DNA of 64,000 nt from Agrobacterium vitis (GCF_013426735.1 NZ_AP023274.1:310001-374000); one strand, 5' to 3'. Numbered from the stretch's first letter, positions 25,313 through 34,291 are shown. Program-made: numbers and translations. The notes: generated by a model not told the origin, from the letters alone.

Positions 25313-26345
25313 AGGTTAGGGATTCGCTCTCCACTTCTTCCGGGCAAGTCCAGAATGATTTCCGCTATGGCACGCCCTGGCGTCCGCCGTCAATCATCCT
25401 GGAAGTGGACCCGCCGGAGCACGCACGCACACGCAAGGTCATGGCGCGGGCTCTGTCCCCCAAGGCCATCTCGAAATTCAAGGAGGATTTCCACGTGAAG
25501 GCCGTGGAGATCGTGGATGCGCTTCTGGAAAAGCGACGTTTCGAAGCGGTGGTGGAACTTGCAGAGGCTTTTCCAACCGCTGTTTTTCCCGAGGCGCTCG
25601 GAATGGTGGATCACGACCCGCGTCCCCTGGTGGATTACGGCGCGATGGTTTTCAACTCCATGGGGCCGGACAACGCGCTGCGCCGCAAGGCTGGTGCCAT
25701 GATTTCCGAAATCGTTCCCTGGATCATGTCCGCCTGCGCCCGCTCGCGGCTGCGCCCTGACGGCATGGGGGCGATCATTTACGAAGCGGCGGATGCCGGA
25801 GACATCACGCAGGAAGAAGCCGGTTTGCTGATCCGCTCGTTCCTGTCAGCCGGGGTCGACACGACCGTGACCGGGATCGGCAATGCCCTTTGGTGCCTGG
25901 CATCCAATCCGGCGGAATATGAACGGCTCAAGGCCGACCCTTCGCTGGCACGCCCCTGCTTCGAGGAAGTTCTGCGGTATACATCTCCGGTGCACACATT
26001 CGGTCGGACCGCCGCTGTCGATACCGAAATCGCAGGTTTGAAGATCGCCGAAGGCAGCAAGATCATTTGCGTCCTTGGGGCTGCTAACCTGGACCCAGAG
26101 AAATGGGAGGCCCCGGAAAGCTTCCGCATAGACCGCAAGCCGGTAGGACATATGGCGTTCGGGGCGGGCATCCACGGTTGCGTTGGGCAGAACATCGCGC
26201 GGCTGGAACTCGAAACACTGCTCACGGTGATGGCGGCGAAAGTGGACCGCATTGAATTCGACGGAGAGGTTGTCTGGCGTCCCAACAACGCAATTCATGC
26301 CCTCGACCGCATGCCCCTCAAATTCATCGCGAAATAGGAGATCAC

Positions 26346-26669
26346 ATGACCAGGATCACTTTCATCTCCCATAACGGCGCGCAATCGGTTGTCGATGCCG
26401 CCGACGGTGATAGCGTCATGCGCGTGGCACTTACGAACGATATCGATGGCATCATCGGTGAATGCGGCGGCTCCATGATGTGCGCAACCTGTCATTGCTA
26501 TGTCGATGACAGGTGGGTCGAAACCGTTGGCGTTCGCGCTGATGGAGAGGAGGATATGCTGGAGAGCGCCATCTGCGCAGTAAGGCCATCCAGCCGTCTC
26601 TCGTGCCAGATTCGCATCCAACCACATCTCGATGGTCTCGTCATCCATCTTCCGGAGAGCCAAACATGA
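26346..26669 (+). CDS. [2Fe-2S] ferredoxin (putidaredoxin/adrenodoxin type)
   Basis: The protein has 107 residues. The cluster ligands follow the vertebrate-type pattern C-X5-C-X2-C in ECGGSMMCATCHCYVDD, with the fourth cysteine in SRLSCQIRI, and the acidic partner-recognition region EEDMLESA is present. It transfers single electrons from the adjacent reductase to the P450. It starts 8 bases after the P450 stop and overlaps the reductase gene by four bases (ATGA). The gene is intact although its P450 is not. Confidence 0.95.
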   Translation: MTRITFISHNGAQSVVDAADGDSVMRVALTNDIDGIIGECGGSMMCATCHCYVDDRWVETVGVRADGEEDMLESAICAVRPSSRLSCQIRIQPHLDGLVIHLPESQT

Positions 26670-27904
26670 ACCAGGTGGTCATCATTGGCTCCGGTCAGGG
26701 AGGGTTCCAGTTGGCTGCGAGCCTTCGTCAGGAGGGGTTTTCCGGGGAGATCACCTTGATCGGAGAGGAAACAGGCCTGCCTTACCAGCGTCCGCCGCTT
26801 TCCAAGGCTTATTTAAAAGATGGCCGTGCCGAGAGCATTGAGCTGAAGCCCGACAGCTTCTTTCACCGAAACAAAATCGGCCTGATAGCCGGGGACCCGG
26901 CCATTCATATCGATCGGGTGACGCGAACTGTAGCGACCAAGAGCGGTGCCCGGATCGGCTATGACCAGCTCGTGCTGGCAACCGGCGCGCGTAACCTCAG
27001 CCCGCCGATCCGTGGCCTGGAGGGGAGCGACGTCTTCGCCTTGCGCACCGCAGCCGATGCGGATGCCCTGCGCGAAGCTCTCGCGCGGGGTCGTCGCCAC
27101 CCTGTCGTGATCGGGGGCGGCTTTATCGGCCTCGAATTCGCCGCTGTTGCGGCATCCATCGGCCACTCCGTCACCGTCGTCGAGGCAACGGAACGCCTTA
27201 TGGCTCGTGCCGTTTCTCGCGCTATGTCCGGATTCTTTCAGACCTTCCACGAGATGCACGGCGTGTCGCTGCACTTCGGGGACCCCGTCAATGAGATCCT
27301 GCGGAGTGCGAATGGCGGAGTTGTGGGTGTTCGCCTTCTTAGCGGAGCAATTGTTCCCGGTGACATGGTGCTGCTTGCTGTTGGCGTGCGACCCAATGTG
27401 GAACTTGCCAGAAACGCTGGGCTTGAGATTGCCAACGGTATCGCTGTGGATGCGTATCTTCTCACCGCCGATCCAGCCATTTCGGGCCTCGGCGCCTGTG
27501 CAGCCTTTCCAGATCCGGTCACGGGGGAGTTGACGCGGCTTGAATCCGTCCAGGCCGCCACCGACCACGCCCGAACAATAGCCCGCCGGCTCACGGGAAA
27601 ATCCGAACCCTATGAGGCCTTGCCTTGGTTCTGGAGCGATCAGGGGCCATGGAAGTTGCAGATTGCAGGTCTTGCGGTATCGGGCGATGAGGATCATCCC
27701 CTTGAAGGTGAAAACGGGCGAAGGCTTGTATTTCGCTTCAAATCGGGCAAATTGCGTGCAGTGGAGACGGTCAATGCCGCAGCCGAGCACATGGCCGCAC
27801 GTCAGCTTCTAAAGTCGCCAGAAGGGGTGACAGCCGATGAGCTTGTGCAATGCAACTATGATATCACGGCACTGGCGAAATCGAGGAAAGCACGCGCCGC
27901 ATGA
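26666..27904 (+). CDS. NAD(P)H-ferredoxin reductase of the P450 system
   Basis: The protein has 412 residues of the pyridine-nucleotide-disulfide oxidoreductase type (putidaredoxin reductase-like). It has an FAD GSGQGGFQLAASLR N-terminus, YQRPPLSKAYL, an ATGARN loop, an NAD-binding VIGGGFIGLEFAAVAASIGHSVTVVE Rossmann motif and the SVQAATDHARTIARRL/WFWSDQ C-terminal region. It reduces the neighbouring [2Fe-2S] ferredoxin. The true ATG is 26666, overlapping the ferredoxin stop. A longer frame upstream would run through the ferredoxin gene. Confidence 0.94.
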   Translation: MNQVVIIGSGQGGFQLAASLRQEGFSGEITLIGEETGLPYQRPPLSKAYLKDGRAESIELKPDSFFHRNKIGLIAGDPAIHIDRVTRTVATKSGARIGYDQLVLATGARNLSPPIRGLEGSDVFALRTAADADALREALARGRRHPVVIGGGFIGLEFAAVAASIGHSVTVVEATERLMARAVSRAMSGFFQTFHEMHGVSLHFGDPVNEILRSANGGVVGVRLLSGAIVPGDMVLLAVGVRPNVELARNAGLEIANGIAVDAYLLTADPAISGLGACAAFPDPVTGELTRLESVQAATDHARTIARRLTGKSEPYEALPWFWSDQGPWKLQIAGLAVSGDEDHPLEGENGRRLVFRFKSGKLRAVETVNAAAEHMAARQLLKSPEGVTADELVQCNYDITALAKSRKARAA

Positions 27905-28434
27905 CATCTGCCAAGAGGCCAACAAGCGTGCGGGTGAAAGCTGGAGCACGCTGCCCGCAAGACCGCATATCCAGTCCGACGACCACACGCGATGGCGTCG
28001 AAATTCTTGATATCTCGAATTACACGCCCTTCTTCTTGTCCAGCATCAACAATGCCCTGTCGCGTGGGGCCTCAAGCGTTTACCGTGAGCGCTTCGGCAT
28101 CGGTATCAGCGAGTGGCGCGCGGTATCCATGCTGGCGATCGAGCCCAACATCACGGCGGGGCGCATCTGTGATGTCATCAATCTTGACAAGGCCGCCGCA
28201 AGCCGCGCTCTAGCGACGCTCGATGAGCAGGGCTATCTCGACTCGGAGGTCTCGGAGACGGACCCGCGCAAGAAGCGCTGGCGCCTGAACCAGAGGGGCT
28301 ATGACCTTCACGAAGAGATCATGCGGACCGCGCTCGCGCGTGAGGAAACATTGATTGAGGGTGCAGATCCCCAGGACCTCGAGGCAACCATCCGGGTGAT
28401 GCGGATCATGTTGAAAAACGTGCAGAACCTGTAA
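27901..28434 (+). CDS. MarR-family regulator of the P450 operon
   Basis: The protein has 177 residues. A MarR winged helix occupies about 75-150 (ISEWRAVSMLAIEPNITAGRICDVINLDKAAASRALATLDEQGYL, then the wing SETDPRKKRWRLNQRGYDL). Preceding it are about 45 residues of variable N-terminus and the dimerisation helix. It overlaps the reductase stop (ATGA), so it is the fourth gene of the operon and probably autoregulatory. MarR proteins in aromatic degradation operons usually answer to aromatic acids or their CoA esters. The palindrome at 23642-23659 is a candidate site. Confidence 0.9.
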   Translation: MTSAKRPTSVRVKAGARCPQDRISSPTTTRDGVEILDISNYTPFFLSSINNALSRGASSVYRERFGIGISEWRAVSMLAIEPNITAGRICDVINLDKAAASRALATLDEQGYLDSEVSETDPRKKRWRLNQRGYDLHEEIMRTALAREETLIEGADPQDLEATIRVMRIMLKNVQNL

Positions 28435-28551
28435 GCACCCAGCCCCTGCGGTCATAGTGAGCCCAAACGCCCGTGTTCTTCGCCAAGGATGCAAATTGAA
28501 GTAGGTGTTCATTGCCTGCAGTTTTCGGAGCGGACGATGTGTCGGCTTCTC

Positions 28552-28604
28552 CAAGTTCACTCGCGGGTTTCTAAGCCTGGCTTAGAAACCCGCGAGTGAA
28601 CTTG
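28552..28604. repeat. 53-bp perfect palindrome (26-1-26)
   Basis: The arms 28552-28577 and 28579-28604 are exact complements around a single central T (left arm begins CAAGTTCACTCGCGGG). It sits between the convergent MarR and porin genes. Its stem is far longer than an ordinary terminator and lacks a T-tract. It could act as a bidirectional transcript end, form a cruciform, or be a recent inverted duplication. Confidence 0.85.
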
Positions 28605-28665
28605 CCAGTGAAGACAAATGACAGTCCGACCTCTTGTTGCAGGCTTGGGAAGAGAGCGGAAAGGT

Positions 28666-30060
28666 TTAGGGTTGGGGCGGGGGTGATAGCCCCAGAGTGG
28701 TTCCGAGGTCGAAGACAATGGCTGCATAGATGGTCCAGCCGTTCTTCATTCTTGAGGTGGAATAGTCTGCAAGATAGGTTGTGTTGGGATCCTTGACGTA
28801 AGATGCCCCAAACTCAAGAAATCCAGCGGGGCCTATTCCTGTGCGCCCGTGCAGATCGAACTGGAAGGTATCTCGCGGCTGCCGGTCGTAGATGCCTGTC
28901 AAAAACCGGCGCGCGTTGGTTTCGTATTGGGCACGTTTTTCACTGAGGCCAATATAGTGAACCGTCGCGCCAATCGATGTCAGGGGGTTAGCTTTCCAGA
29001 AGCCGCCATATTCAATGCTGCCATAAGCTTCCCACGGATAGGATTGACCGTCTCCGAACGTGTGGAAGATGCCGCCTGAGACCGCGATGTTTTCGGGGAA
29101 GGGGCTTCCATCGGGATCACTCCAGAGAACTTTTCGAACCTGAGCAAAAACCCCGTTTGATCCCCCGTCATGTTCGATCACTGTCTGGTTCGCGCCAAAG
29201 GTTGGATTGCCCCAGCCTGTGCCGTATAGCGCGTCCGTGTAGGATGCAGAGCTTCGATAACCACCAATTTCATAGTTAAGCGGCTTCGCTGTCTCCAGAA
29301 AATTTTGCCGCTGGGCGAGGTGGACCACGGCGGTATAACCGTCAGAATCGCCTCTCCCCCAGTTCCAGCCCGATCCTGTCTGCCAGTTTTCTGTGTTGTT
29401 CTCGGTGATGACGCCACCGAGGGAGAGATCCGGCGTTAAATTGTAGCCAACGCGGCCACCCCATTGCGCAACGGTGTTGCCGGGAGCGCTTAACACCAAC
29501 GCACGGGTTTGCGAGATGCACCCCTTGCCACCGCAGAACTCTGACCTGAAAAACTCCGGCCACATGTTGAGCCGACCGCCCTCGACCTCCAGCTTTCCGT
29601 CAAAAAAATCCCCCTGAAGGGTAAGGCGTGTAAGATCGGTTGAACTATCGAGAGAAGGGTCCGTAGCGTAAAAGGCATTCGAGACTTGAAACAGATACTG
29701 ATTGGCATTGTGTCTGGGAATGTTAACCGTTTCCTGCCAGTTGATCTTGAACATGTCGGATAGATGGTATGTCGTGTCGAACATCAGAAAGCCGAAGTTG
29801 CCAGAATGGCCCGGATCAAACCCGAAATCTGACGCATTTGCATAGAGATTGACGAAATTGATGCGGACATCAAAACCGGCGTCATGGAGCGTGTGTCCAA
29901 GGCCGCTCAAGGGGCCGGGAGGAGGGGCCTGCGGATCCGTGGCCTTCGCGACGGACGGATCGGAAGGTGTATTGGCATCGGCTGCCACAGCGGTAAGTCC
30001 GCTTGCCAGCACTCCGTATGCAGCACTGAGGATAACAAGTTGCTTGAGATGGGTTTTCAT
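28666..30060 (-). CDS. OprB-like outer-membrane porin
   Basis: The protein has 464 residues. An N-terminal signal peptide (MKTHLKQLVILSAAYGVLASGLTAVAADA) is followed by a proline-rich spacer and an all-beta region with many aromatic-ended strands (FDVRINFVNLYANASDFGF, RLTLQGDFFDGKLEVEGGRLNMWPEFF, WGGRVGYNLTPDLSLGGVITE). It ends in an amphipathic strand close to the C-terminus (GWTIYAAIVFDLGTTLGL). Architecture and motifs fit the carbohydrate-selective OprB family. The cargo is unknown. Same strand and neighbourhood as the MFS transporter suggest outer- and inner-membrane uptake of the substrate of the FAD oxidase operon (inference). Confidence 0.8.
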   Translation of the reverse strand: MKTHLKQLVILSAAYGVLASGLTAVAADANTPSDPSVAKATDPQAPPPGPLSGLGHTLHDAGFDVRINFVNLYANASDFGFDPGHSGNFGFLMFDTTYHLSDMFKINWQETVNIPRHNANQYLFQVSNAFYATDPSLDSSTDLTRLTLQGDFFDGKLEVEGGRLNMWPEFFRSEFCGGKGCISQTRALVLSAPGNTVAQWGGRVGYNLTPDLSLGGVITENNTENWQTGSGWNWGRGDSDGYTAVVHLAQRQNFLETAKPLNYEIGGYRSSASYTDALYGTGWGNPTFGANQTVIEHDGGSNGVFAQVRKVLWSDPDGSPFPENIAVSGGIFHTFGDGQSYPWEAYGSIEYGGFWKANPLTSIGATVHYIGLSEKRAQYETNARRFLTGIYDRQPRDTFQFDLHGRTGIGPAGFLEFGASYVKDPNTTYLADYSTSRMKNGWTIYAAIVFDLGTTLGLSPPPQP

Positions 30061-30244
30061 TTTTCTCCCCCAGAGACAAATGGATAGGATGCGCCGCCGG
30101 GTTATACCGGGACGTTTCGACGCTGCTGTTTGTGTGAAGTTCAGGTCTGGAATCCGTCAGGTTTTTCTTCGGCCCGGCTCACTCCAGATGTCTTTGTTGT
30201 TGCGTGGCTTTTGGACACGCGGCATTTGCCTTGCAGGCTTAAGC

Positions 30245-31438
30245 CTATTGGTCGTGACGGGTCACAATGGCCGGTGTGGCGTTGGTGTGCGACGCCAACA
30301 GGCGCATCAGCACCAGCATTAGTCCGGCCACAACACAGGTGGCCACCAGACCGGTTGCAAGGCTGAGGCCATGATAGCCCATTGTCTGGACCAGAATGCC
30401 GCCAACCAGAGGCCCAAGCGCTCCGCCGCCCATGGTAATGGCCGGATTGGCCGCCACTGCTCGGCCAGTTGGTTCCACGCGCGACATGAGTCCGAAGAGA
30501 AATGTGTGCGAGAAGATCATGACAAAGGGAATGAAGATTGCCGAGGCGGCAAAACCGGGAACGTCGAGCGCATGGGTTATGCCCAGCGAAAGAGCGGCCT
30601 GAAGCAGCACGCCTACTATGCCCACATAAACCGGATGAAGCTTTTTTTCAAAAAACACTGCGAGCGGGGCCGGAATGAGGCTGAGAAAGGCAACGCCCAC
30701 AAGAATGCCGTTGATGGTGGATGTTGGCCAATCATGGTCACTGGCAATGCGCTCAACAAAGCTGAAATTCATGGCCTGATTGAAGTTCATGCCCAGCAGA
30801 GCGGCGATGAGAAACCAGACGACGGGTTCAAAACGCGGCACGCGACCGGAATTGGGCGATGGTTTTTTCTCCGCCTTCGGCATGGTGGCGCTGTGGGGGA
30901 AAAGCAACCAATTGACTGCGGCAGCGATCGCCATAACCCCGGCAAAAATCAAGAACAGGTTGCGTGGCTGCGTTGCGGCAATCACCTGCGTGGCAAAGCC
31001 CATGAAGATAACGCTGAAGATGCCAAAGCCAATGGTGGCATAAGCAAATGTGCGATGAGCATTGCTTGTGCGGCCAATGGTTCCATGAACCGCTGACAAA
31101 GCCGTGCCGATGCAAAGACCGGCACAGAGGTGAAGTGCGAGAAAATTGCCGAAACCTGATGCCATCCAGAGTGCTGCGAACGCCAGCGCAGCCCCGCTAA
31201 AGCCTGCACCGGGCACCCAACGCATGGAAAAGCGATGGAAAAGCGGCGCAAGGCCGCAACTGGCAATCACCACCCCAATCAGAAATGTGGTGACAAGTCC
31301 TCCGGCTTGAGCGGATGAATAGCCATAGCCACCGACCAGTCCACCGACCCAAATGGGAAGAGAGACCATATCGATCATACCGGCCGCATGACCGACAATA
31401 AGGGCTGTGCGGGTACCCTTTGTATCAAGATTGGTCAT
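30245..31438 (-). CDS. MFS transporter
   Basis: The protein has 397 residues with about twelve hydrophobic segments in two halves separated by a charged loop (SATMPKAEKKPSPNSGRVPRFEP, about 185-205). The N-half has GLVTTFLIGVVIASCGLAPLFHRFSMRWV and the C-half PLVGGILVQTMGYHGLSLATGL. The substrate is unknown. The ATG overlaps the stop of the 70-aa ORF upstream (ATGA) and has its own GGGAGGA site. A GTCAA-N5-TTGAC palindrome 75 bases before that ORF links it to the MarR protein at 31800. Confidence 0.88.
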   Translation of the reverse strand: MTNLDTKGTRTALIVGHAAGMIDMVSLPIWVGGLVGGYGYSSAQAGGLVTTFLIGVVIASCGLAPLFHRFSMRWVPGAGFSGAALAFAALWMASGFGNFLALHLCAGLCIGTALSAVHGTIGRTSNAHRTFAYATIGFGIFSVIFMGFATQVIAATQPRNLFLIFAGVMAIAAAVNWLLFPHSATMPKAEKKPSPNSGRVPRFEPVVWFLIAALLGMNFNQAMNFSFVERIASDHDWPTSTINGILVGVAFLSLIPAPLAVFFEKKLHPVYVGIVGVLLQAALSLGITHALDVPGFAASAIFIPFVMIFSHTFLFGLMSRVEPTGRAVAANPAITMGGGALGPLVGGILVQTMGYHGLSLATGLVATCVVAGLMLVLMRLLASHTNATPAIVTRHDQ

Positions 31439-31647
31439 GCGATCCTCCCGCCTGCGGAGAGTTCACCAATCGGGCGCTGAGCCAATATAGGCTGCTGGGG
31501 ACAGAGCATCGCTGCCAACCGCTTGCCAAGCTGCCGCAAATCAAGCGTTCGGAATAGACCGGCCCATTGCAATATCAAACGGGGACAGATCAAAACTTTA
31601 GCGCCCGCGCCAAAGGGCGCGGCATCATACCGTAGAAACACAGACAT
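31435..31647 (-). CDS. 70-aa leader ORF translationally coupled to MFS gene
   Basis: A very strong SD (GGGAGGAGAAAAA) directly precedes the ATG at 31647. The 70-residue product (MSVFLRYDAAPFGAGAKVLI at the start, mixed hydrophobic/basic) has no recognised domain. Its stop overlaps the MFS start by four bases. Either it is a small accessory protein or its translation sets the level of the transporter. Confidence 0.5.
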   Translation of the reverse strand: MSVFLRYDAAPFGAGAKVLICPRLILQWAGLFRTLDLRQLGKRLAAMLCPQQPILAQRPIGELSAGGRIA

Positions 31648-31720
31648 TTTTTCTCCTCCCAGAGGTATGTTTTTGTGTGTTTCAAAAACATCTCACAGAG
31701 AAGATATCGGCATTTTGAAA

Positions 31721-31741
31721 ATAGTCAATTAGATTGACTAT
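31721..31741. promoter_or_regulatory. 9-3-9 palindrome, MarR operator candidate (GTCAA-N5-TTGAC)
   Basis: ATAGTCAAT-TAG-ATTGACTAT is a perfect inverted repeat upstream of the 70-aa ORF/MFS operon and downstream of the MarR gene. Its core is identical in half-sites and spacing to the palindrome at 32563-32577 on the other side of the MarR gene. Confidence 0.65.
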
Positions 31742-31799
31742 AATATTTACTTCACGGCAATAGCCCTATTCGCTCCCAATTCCATGAAGCCGGTCGGCA

Positions 31800-32288
31800 T
31801 CATTTTTTCTGGATCGCGCTTTCCGTCGCATCAGGCGTGTGGGCCTCTTTGGATCCCAATGCGGGTGGCGTGCCCCAGTCCATCCCCAATGCGGCCCGCA
31901 GGACGGACATTCGGTCCTGACCTAAAACCGTTGCCAGATGGTCTTCGAGGTGCTCCAGCGTGGCAAAGATATTCTCCAATTCAGTCTGACCTTGCGGGCT
32001 GAACTCAATGAGTGATGCGCGTGCATCTTCTGGGTCTGGCTTGATAAAAATGTAGCCCGCTGCGGTCAGGTCTCCCAGCATAAGGCTGACCGCTTGTTTG
32101 GTGACGCCCATGGTACGCGCCAAGCGCGTCGGACGCCGCTCCCCAAGGGCGATATTGATCAGAAGCATGGCCTGCGCCCGTGTGACCGGTGTTTGCCCTT
32201 GCAACTCTTGGGAAGCTCTCAGCGCTTCGTCAAACCAGTAGATCGCACGCAGAAAACGCGGAAGTAAGGGAGGGGTTTTCGAATTCAT
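31800..32288 (-). CDS. MarR-family regulator between the transporter and FAD-oxidase operons
   Basis: The protein has about 162 residues from the ATG at 32288 (further in-frame ATGs at 32318 and 32423). A MarR winged helix is visible: VTRAQAMLLINIALGERRPTRLARTMGVTKQAVSLMLGDLTAAGYIFIKPDPEDARASLIEFSPQG. The 32288 start has AAGGG nine bases upstream and begins just ahead of the dimerisation helix (RFLRAIYWFDEALRA). It lies between two promoters that share the GTCAA-N5-TTGAC palindrome, which makes it the likely common regulator of the MFS and FAD-oxidase units. Confidence 0.88.
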   Translation of the reverse strand: MNSKTPPLLPRFLRAIYWFDEALRASQELQGQTPVTRAQAMLLINIALGERRPTRLARTMGVTKQAVSLMLGDLTAAGYIFIKPDPEDARASLIEFSPQGQTELENIFATLEHLEDHLATVLGQDRMSVLRAALGMDWGTPPALGSKEAHTPDATESAIQKK

Positions 32289-32562
32289 TCGTGCATTTAC
32301 CCTTTGTTTGCTTGTCATTGCTGCTGCCGTCGGAATCTTCTTCGAGAGGCTTTTGCCGGTGAAGTTGCGTGGCCTGCTTGGAGGTTGCTTCGTCAGTCCT
32401 CTGTGATTCCCATTGATTTGCAAGGCGTTAAGGTGAGCGGGTCGGTTTTATGATGGAGATGTTCGGCCATTTAAGGCTGCTGGCCGCACCCTCGCCGTAC
32501 TTTCCTTTTCGTCTTTAATGGCTTCGATTGGAAATCTCAACGCATGCTTTGATGATTTTATG

Positions 32563-32577
32563 GTCAAGTCACTTGAC
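32563..32577. promoter_or_regulatory. 7-1-7 palindrome, MarR operator candidate (GTCAA-N5-TTGAC)
   Basis: GTCAAGT-C-ACTTGAC is a perfect palindrome about 90 bases upstream of the leader ORF that opens the FAD-oxidase operon. Its half-sites and five-base spacing equal those of the palindrome upstream of the MFS operon. Confidence 0.65.
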
Positions 32578-32653
32578 TATATTCAAGCGGCATGCCTATC
32601 ATGAGGCAACAATTATAAAGAGTGCCATTGGCTTGAAATGGGAGGAGAGTCAA

Positions 32654-32803
32654 ATGTGCTGTGGCCCTTTACGAGGGACGCGGGCGGCTATCTGTGTGCT
32701 GAAAAATATGCAAGCCCCGCCCGGCGCGACACCCAAACCTTATGCGGCACCTGCCATCATTCCCCTTTGCGGGGCGGGCACCTGCACCCTATCCAAAATA
32801 TAA
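32654..32803 (+). CDS. 49-aa Cys-containing leader ORF of the FAD-oxidase operon
   Basis: SD GGGAGGAGAG precedes the ATG at 32654. The 49-residue product starts MCCGPLRGTRAAICVL and has five cysteines (two adjacent at positions 2-3, two near the C-terminus). It stops 12 bases before the first FAD oxidase. No family match. A longer ORF upstream in the same frame (from 32528) lacks a ribosome-binding site. Confidence 0.45.
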   Translation: MCCGPLRGTRAAICVLKNMQAPPGATPKPYAAPAIIPLCGAGTCTLSKI

Positions 32804-32815
32804 GGACATCACACC

Positions 32816-34291
32816 ATGGCAGCAACTGCTAGCCTTGCCGCTGTGCGGCAGAAGCTTATCCGGCGTGCCGATGTGGCAAGCCTGCGTGCGATTGGGCTTG
32901 ACGCCGAGGAGGCCAGCCTCGCACCCTACATGCCCGCAAACCCATCGGGCCGCGAGGCTCCGCCGCTGGCGGTCGTGCGACCGCGCAGCACGGAGGAGAT
33001 CGTTGCCGTTATCGGCTGGGCGCGGAAAACCGGCACGGCCCTGACCACGTTCAGCTCCAGCAGCGGCGCGCGGCTGCGCGGTGCAACGGCAGAACGGCCC
33101 ACCGTGTTTGTCGATCTCAGTGGCATGAACCATCTGTTACAGATCGATCAACAGGATGCGGTGGCGGTGATTGAGCCGGGCGTCACCTTCGGCGCTATCG
33201 ATGCGCTGCTGGCACCCCAGGGTCTGCGCGCCTTCAAGCCGCTGTTGCCACGCGCGTCAAAATCCGTGCTGACAAGCTATTTGGATCGCGAACCCAACCT
33301 GCAATCGTCTGAGCAATGGGATGTGCTGGACCCCTTCGGCGGTGCGCAGTTGGTGTTTGGCACCGGCGATGTCTTTCGCACCGGCAGTGCGGCCATCAGC
33401 GGTACCCTTGATGAACATTGGAAGGCGGGGTTGCGCTATCTCACCGCCATGGGGCCAGCAGGCACGGATTTTCTGCGCGTTGTGCAAGGCTCGCAAGGCA
33501 CGCTTGCCATTCTCAATTGGGCGGCCATTCTGTGTGAGCGCCTGCCAGCACGCGAAGAGGCCCGCTTTGTGGGAGCCGACAGTATCGCTCCACTGGCACG
33601 GCTCTCAGCAGAACTGCATCGGCGGCGTATCGGCATGGCCAGTTTTATCGCCAGCAATCTGCACCTTGCAGCTGTGCTGGAGAGTGAGCCAGACCGCATT
33701 GCCGATCTTGCTGCGCGCCTGCCCGCTTACACGCTCTACATCCAACTGACCGCGTCTTGTGATTTTCCCGATGACAAGATTGCCTATCAACTGGCCGATG
33801 TCACCCAACTCTGCGCGGATGCAGGACTGTCGGCAAGCCCCGATCTGGCCGGGCATTCCGCCAGCCGGATTGCGGAGCTGCAAGCCAATCCGCCGGCCAG
33901 CAACTACAAGGACCGCATCGCGGGTGGCCATCGCAGTGTGTTTTTTCTCAGCCAAATGGATCGTGCAGAGCAATTTATTGCGTTGGCGCGGGAACGTTTG
34001 GGCGCAAATGTTGCAATTTACGTCCAGCCTCGCCTGCATGGCCGCAACTGTCATGTGGAATTGGTACTGCCCTTTGATCCGGCATCCATAGAGCAGGCAT
34101 CGGCAGCTGATGCACTTGCCGATGAGCTTGCCAAAGCCTGTAGCGCTGCGGGCGGCTTTTTCAGCCGCCCCTATGGCGCATGGGCTGACATGGCCTTTGC
34201 CCGCAATCCCACCGTCAAGCCATTGCTGCGCGAGACGAAATCCATCTTCGATCCGGACCGTATTCTCAATCCAGGGAGGCTTTGCTTCTAA
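32816..34291 (+). CDS. FAD-linked oxidase (GlcE/GlcD-like, PCMH/VAO fold)
   Basis: The protein has 491 residues. The N-terminal FAD-binding region (about 50-220) has LAVVRPRSTEEIVAVIGWARKTGTALTTFSSSSGARL, VFVDLSGMNHLLQIDQQDAVAVIEPGVTFGAID and AMGPAGTDFLRVVQGSQGTLAI. The C-terminus ends in the FAD-linked-oxidase motif KSIFDPDRILNPGRL. It is the first enzyme of a three-gene operon (overlap TAATG with the Fe-S gene). The organisation resembles glycolate/lactate/D-2-hydroxyacid oxidase complexes, where FAD subunits pass electrons to a CCG-type Fe-S protein. The substrate cannot be read from sequence. Confidence 0.87.
   Translation: MAATASLAAVRQKLIRRADVASLRAIGLDAEEASLAPYMPANPSGREAPPLAVVRPRSTEEIVAVIGWARKTGTALTTFSSSSGARLRGATAERPTVFVDLSGMNHLLQIDQQDAVAVIEPGVTFGAIDALLAPQGLRAFKPLLPRASKSVLTSYLDREPNLQSSEQWDVLDPFGGAQLVFGTGDVFRTGSAAISGTLDEHWKAGLRYLTAMGPAGTDFLRVVQGSQGTLAILNWAAILCERLPAREEARFVGADSIAPLARLSAELHRRRIGMASFIASNLHLAAVLESEPDRIADLAARLPAYTLYIQLTASCDFPDDKIAYQLADVTQLCADAGLSASPDLAGHSASRIAELQANPPASNYKDRIAGGHRSVFFLSQMDRAEQFIALARERLGANVAIYVQPRLHGRNCHVELVLPFDPASIEQASAADALADELAKACSAAGGFFSRPYGAWADMAFARNPTVKPLLRETKSIFDPDRILNPGRLCF

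Larger units (their letters stand above)
24083..25352 (-). mobile_element. complete IS3-family insertion sequence (1270 bp) inside the P450 gene
   Basis: The element is bounded by terminal inverted repeats of about 30 bp (starting TGGACTTGCCCG at both ends, two mismatches) and by a 3-bp direct duplication GAA at 24080-24082 and 25353-25355. It carries overlapping orfA and orfB on the minus strand with intact catalytic motifs, so it looks recent and active. It is inserted after codon 80 of the P450. Confidence 0.93.
23841..26337 (+). pseudogene. cytochrome P450 (CYP199-like) interrupted by an IS3-family element
   Basis: Removing the IS (24083-25352) and one copy of its 3-bp duplication joins SSRGVGLN to DFRYGTPWRPPSIILEVDPPEHARTRKV and restores an uninterrupted 407-residue P450. 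Seen in it: the I-helix LSAGVDTTVTGIGNAL, an ExxR region in EEVLRYTSP, and the heme loop FGAGIHGCVGQ with C356 as the iron ligand. N-terminal and substrate-recognition segments resemble the CYP199A group, which O-demethylates para-substituted benzoates such as 4-methoxybenzoate. That substrate is an inference. The GTG start at 23841 has AGGAGG eight bases upstream. As it stands the gene is disrupted and cannot give an active enzyme. Confidence 0.88.

Noticed and set aside
30371..31096. 241-codon plus-strand frame
   Set aside because: Antisense to the MFS transporter, with composition explained by the complementary hydrophobic codons.
32528..32803. 91-codon frame starting at 32528
   Set aside because: No ribosome site at 32528 and it runs over the operator palindrome. 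Only the part from the ATG at 32654, which has GGGAGGAGAG upstream, is kept as a leader ORF.
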